DNA of 14,344 nucleotides from assembly GCA_003563755.1 (NCBI GenBank), contig PWUB01000096.1, positions 1 to 14,344 of the forward strand, given 5' to 3'. This DNA comes from Clostridia bacterium. Its GTDB lineage: Bacteria; Bacillota_E; SLMV01; PUMD01. Shown here piece after piece: positions 13,161-14,344 of this stretch. Below the pieces are notes generated by a model. The model had not been told where the DNA came from. It made no database searches and was given only the letters and a program-made list of their open reading frames with translations. A program made the position numbers and the translations under genes. Numbering within the stretch: the stretch's first letter is position 1; each line of letters begins with the position of its first letter.

Positions 13161-14317
13161 ACCTCCTGCAGGGAATGCGAACCGCCTGGAAGGGCATTAC
13201 GAGCAACGTGCTGCGTTCAGCCCTCACCACGCTGGGCGTGGTCATAGGCGTAGGGGCGGTCATCACACTCATCTCTGTAGGCCAGGGTGCCCAGGAGGAT
13301 ATAACCCGTGAGATCGACCGACTGGGAACCGATGCGATAATCGTGACCCCACGAGGGGGAACCCGTCTGACTATCGCCGATGCCGAGGAGCTGCAGGCCC
13401 GGGTGCCGGCACTCGAGCGCGCGGTGGCCGTACTCCGCGGCAACCTCGACATCCGATGGGGAAACCGTTCTTACCGGACCTCTGTTGACGGGGTGGGAGT
13501 TGGATACAGCGAGATCAGCCAGGCCGAGCTTTCGGCGGGACGTTTCTTCACTGACTCCGATCTGCAGTCTCGAAACAGGGTTGCACTGGTGGGGCAGACG
13601 GTCGTGGAGGAGCTGTTCGCCGGCCGGTGGCCCCTGGGCGAGAGGATACTGATCAGGGATCAGTGGTTCACGGTGATAGGTGTTCTGAAGGAACAGGGGA
13701 GTCACATGGGTGCTGACCACGATGATATCATCATGGTGCCCATCACCACCCTTCAGCGCGTGGCACGCACCGACCGGGTCAGTATGCTTTACGCACAGGC
13801 GAAGGGGCCCGAGGTCATTGACCTGGCGGCCAGCCACATTGCAAGGATCTTCGAGGTTCGCACAGGCAGGTCGGATTCGGTCATGGTCACCAGCCAGAGC
13901 CAGATACTGGACATAGCAACCGCCATCACCGGCACCTTCACCATAATGCTCGCCTCCATCGCCGGCATATCGCTGCTGGTGGGCGGCATTGGGATCATGA
14001 ACATAATGCTGGTGTCGGTCAAGGAGAGAACCCGTGAAATCGGCATCCGCAAGGCGGTGGGTGCACGCCAGCGCGACATCCTCATCCAATTTCTCGTCGA
14101 ATCGGTGGTTCTCAGCCTGGGAGGAGGAACCCTGGGAGTGCTCGCAGGCTACTCCCTCGCGGGTATCATCCGGAGCTTCGGTCTGAGTGCCGCGATAACA
14201 CCTGCGAGCGTGCTCCTTGCCTTCGGATTCTCGGCTGCAGTCGGTTTGTTCTTCGGTGTTTACCCGGCCGTGCAGGCCGCGAAACTAGACCCCATACAGG
14301 CACTGCGATATGAGTGA
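13157..14317 (+). CDS. MacB/FtsX-type ABC transporter permease
   Basis: The 386-residue protein has the MacB layout: one N-terminal membrane span (about 19-42, LRSALTTLGVVIGVGAVITLI), a large extracellular domain (about 45-250), and three C-terminal spans (about 255-282, 315-340 and 350-372) with the FtsX-type signatures GGIGIMNIMLVSVKERTREIGIRKAVGARQRDI and VYPAVQAAKLDPIQALRYE. The start is TTG 13157, overlapping the ATPase stop (TTGA) and preceded by a G-rich ribosome binding site; MNLLQGMRTAW is where the family begins. ATG 13175 is possible but trims that conserved start. With the adaptor it probably exports peptides, lipids or antibiotics; the substrate cannot be read from the sequence. 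Confidence 0.96.
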   Translation: MNLLQGMRTAWKGITSNVLRSALTTLGVVIGVGAVITLISVGQGAQEDITREIDRLGTDAIIVTPRGGTRLTIADAEELQARVPALERAVAVLRGNLDIRWGNRSYRTSVDGVGVGYSEISQAELSAGRFFTDSDLQSRNRVALVGQTVVEELFAGRWPLGERILIRDQWFTVIGVLKEQGSHMGADHDDIIMVPITTLQRVARTDRVSMLYAQAKGPEVIDLAASHIARIFEVRTGRSDSVMVTSQSQILDIATAITGTFTIMLASIAGISLLVGGIGIMNIMLVSVKERTREIGIRKAVGARQRDILIQFLVESVVLSLGGGTLGVLAGYSLAGIIRSFGLSAAITPASVLLAFGFSAAVGLFFGVYPAVQAAKLDPIQALRYE

Positions 14318-14344
14318 CGTCACGGCGGGCGGGCACCCCCTCGA
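14310..14344 (+). CDS. Possible start of a further operon gene (partial)
   Basis: An ATG at 14310 overlaps the permease stop in another frame and remains open to the window end (MSDVTAGGHPL). No strong ribosome binding site precedes it, and 11 codons are too few to judge. It would be the next gene of the efflux operon if real. Confidence 0.25.
   Translation, partial: MSDVTAGGHPL

Noticed and set aside
13217..14089. Minus-strand open frame of 290 codons opposite the permease
   Set aside because: The plus-strand frame is a clear MacB-type permease; the antisense product has no domain.

Overview
The window looks like chromosomal DNA from a GC-rich, motile Bacillota (Clostridia/Limnochordia-like) bacterium. 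The main evidence is gene order. On the minus strand, flagellin, FlaG, FliD, FliS, a FliT-like protein and long-form hibernation promoting factor follow each other in the order known from Bacillus subtilis (hag, flaG/yvyC, fliD, fliS, fliT, hpf/yvyD). A DUF5317 protein and a MacB-type exporter with a short adaptor also fit a Gram-positive host. No rRNA, tRNA, CRISPR array, insertion sequence or phage gene was seen.

Left part, minus strand, read right to left. Positions 9824-5179 carry the late flagellar locus. A textbook sigma-28 promoter drives fliC, and flaG, fliD, a FlgN/FliT-like helical protein, fliS, two very small unannotated genes (55 and 58 codons) and a second FliT-like protein follow closely. 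hpf (5003-4464) comes next and has its own candidate sigma-A promoter. After hpf lies a 28-bp perfect palindrome overlapped by a possible seven-codon leader. Then come a MobA-like nucleotidyltransferase-type protein of unknown role (4373-3228), a two-domain protein of unknown function (3160-2486), a possible 25-residue hydrophobic peptide, a membrane HD-GYP (cyclic-di-GMP phosphodiesterase-type) protein (2223-886), a DUF5317 membrane protein (889-329), and the beginning of a membrane protein with a polybasic N-terminus that runs off the window (310-1).

Right part, plus strand, diverging from fliC across a gap of about 600 bp: a TetR-family repressor, an efflux adaptor with two tandem lipoyl/barrel-sandwich units, a MacB/LolD-type ATPase and a MacB/FtsX-type permease. 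Overlapping or nearly touching genes make this one operon. A strong sigma-A-like promoter followed by a 16-bp inverted repeat over the expected transcription start suggests that the TetR protein represses its own exporter operon.

Several starts were moved from the longest frame because the ribosome binding site fits an internal codon: HD-GYP (ATG 2223), the nucleotidyltransferase-like gene (ATG 4373), hpf (GTG 5003), fliS (TTG 6368), the FlgN/FliT-like gene (ATG 6750), flaG (ATG 8788), fliC (ATG 9697) and tetR (GTG 10323). I see no clearly new defence or mobile system. The least explained parts are the two tiny genes in the flagellar chaperone cluster, the pair of uncharacterised genes behind hpf with the palindromic leader, the tandem-lipoyl adaptor and the roughly 420-bp stretch without a gene between the two divergent promoters.
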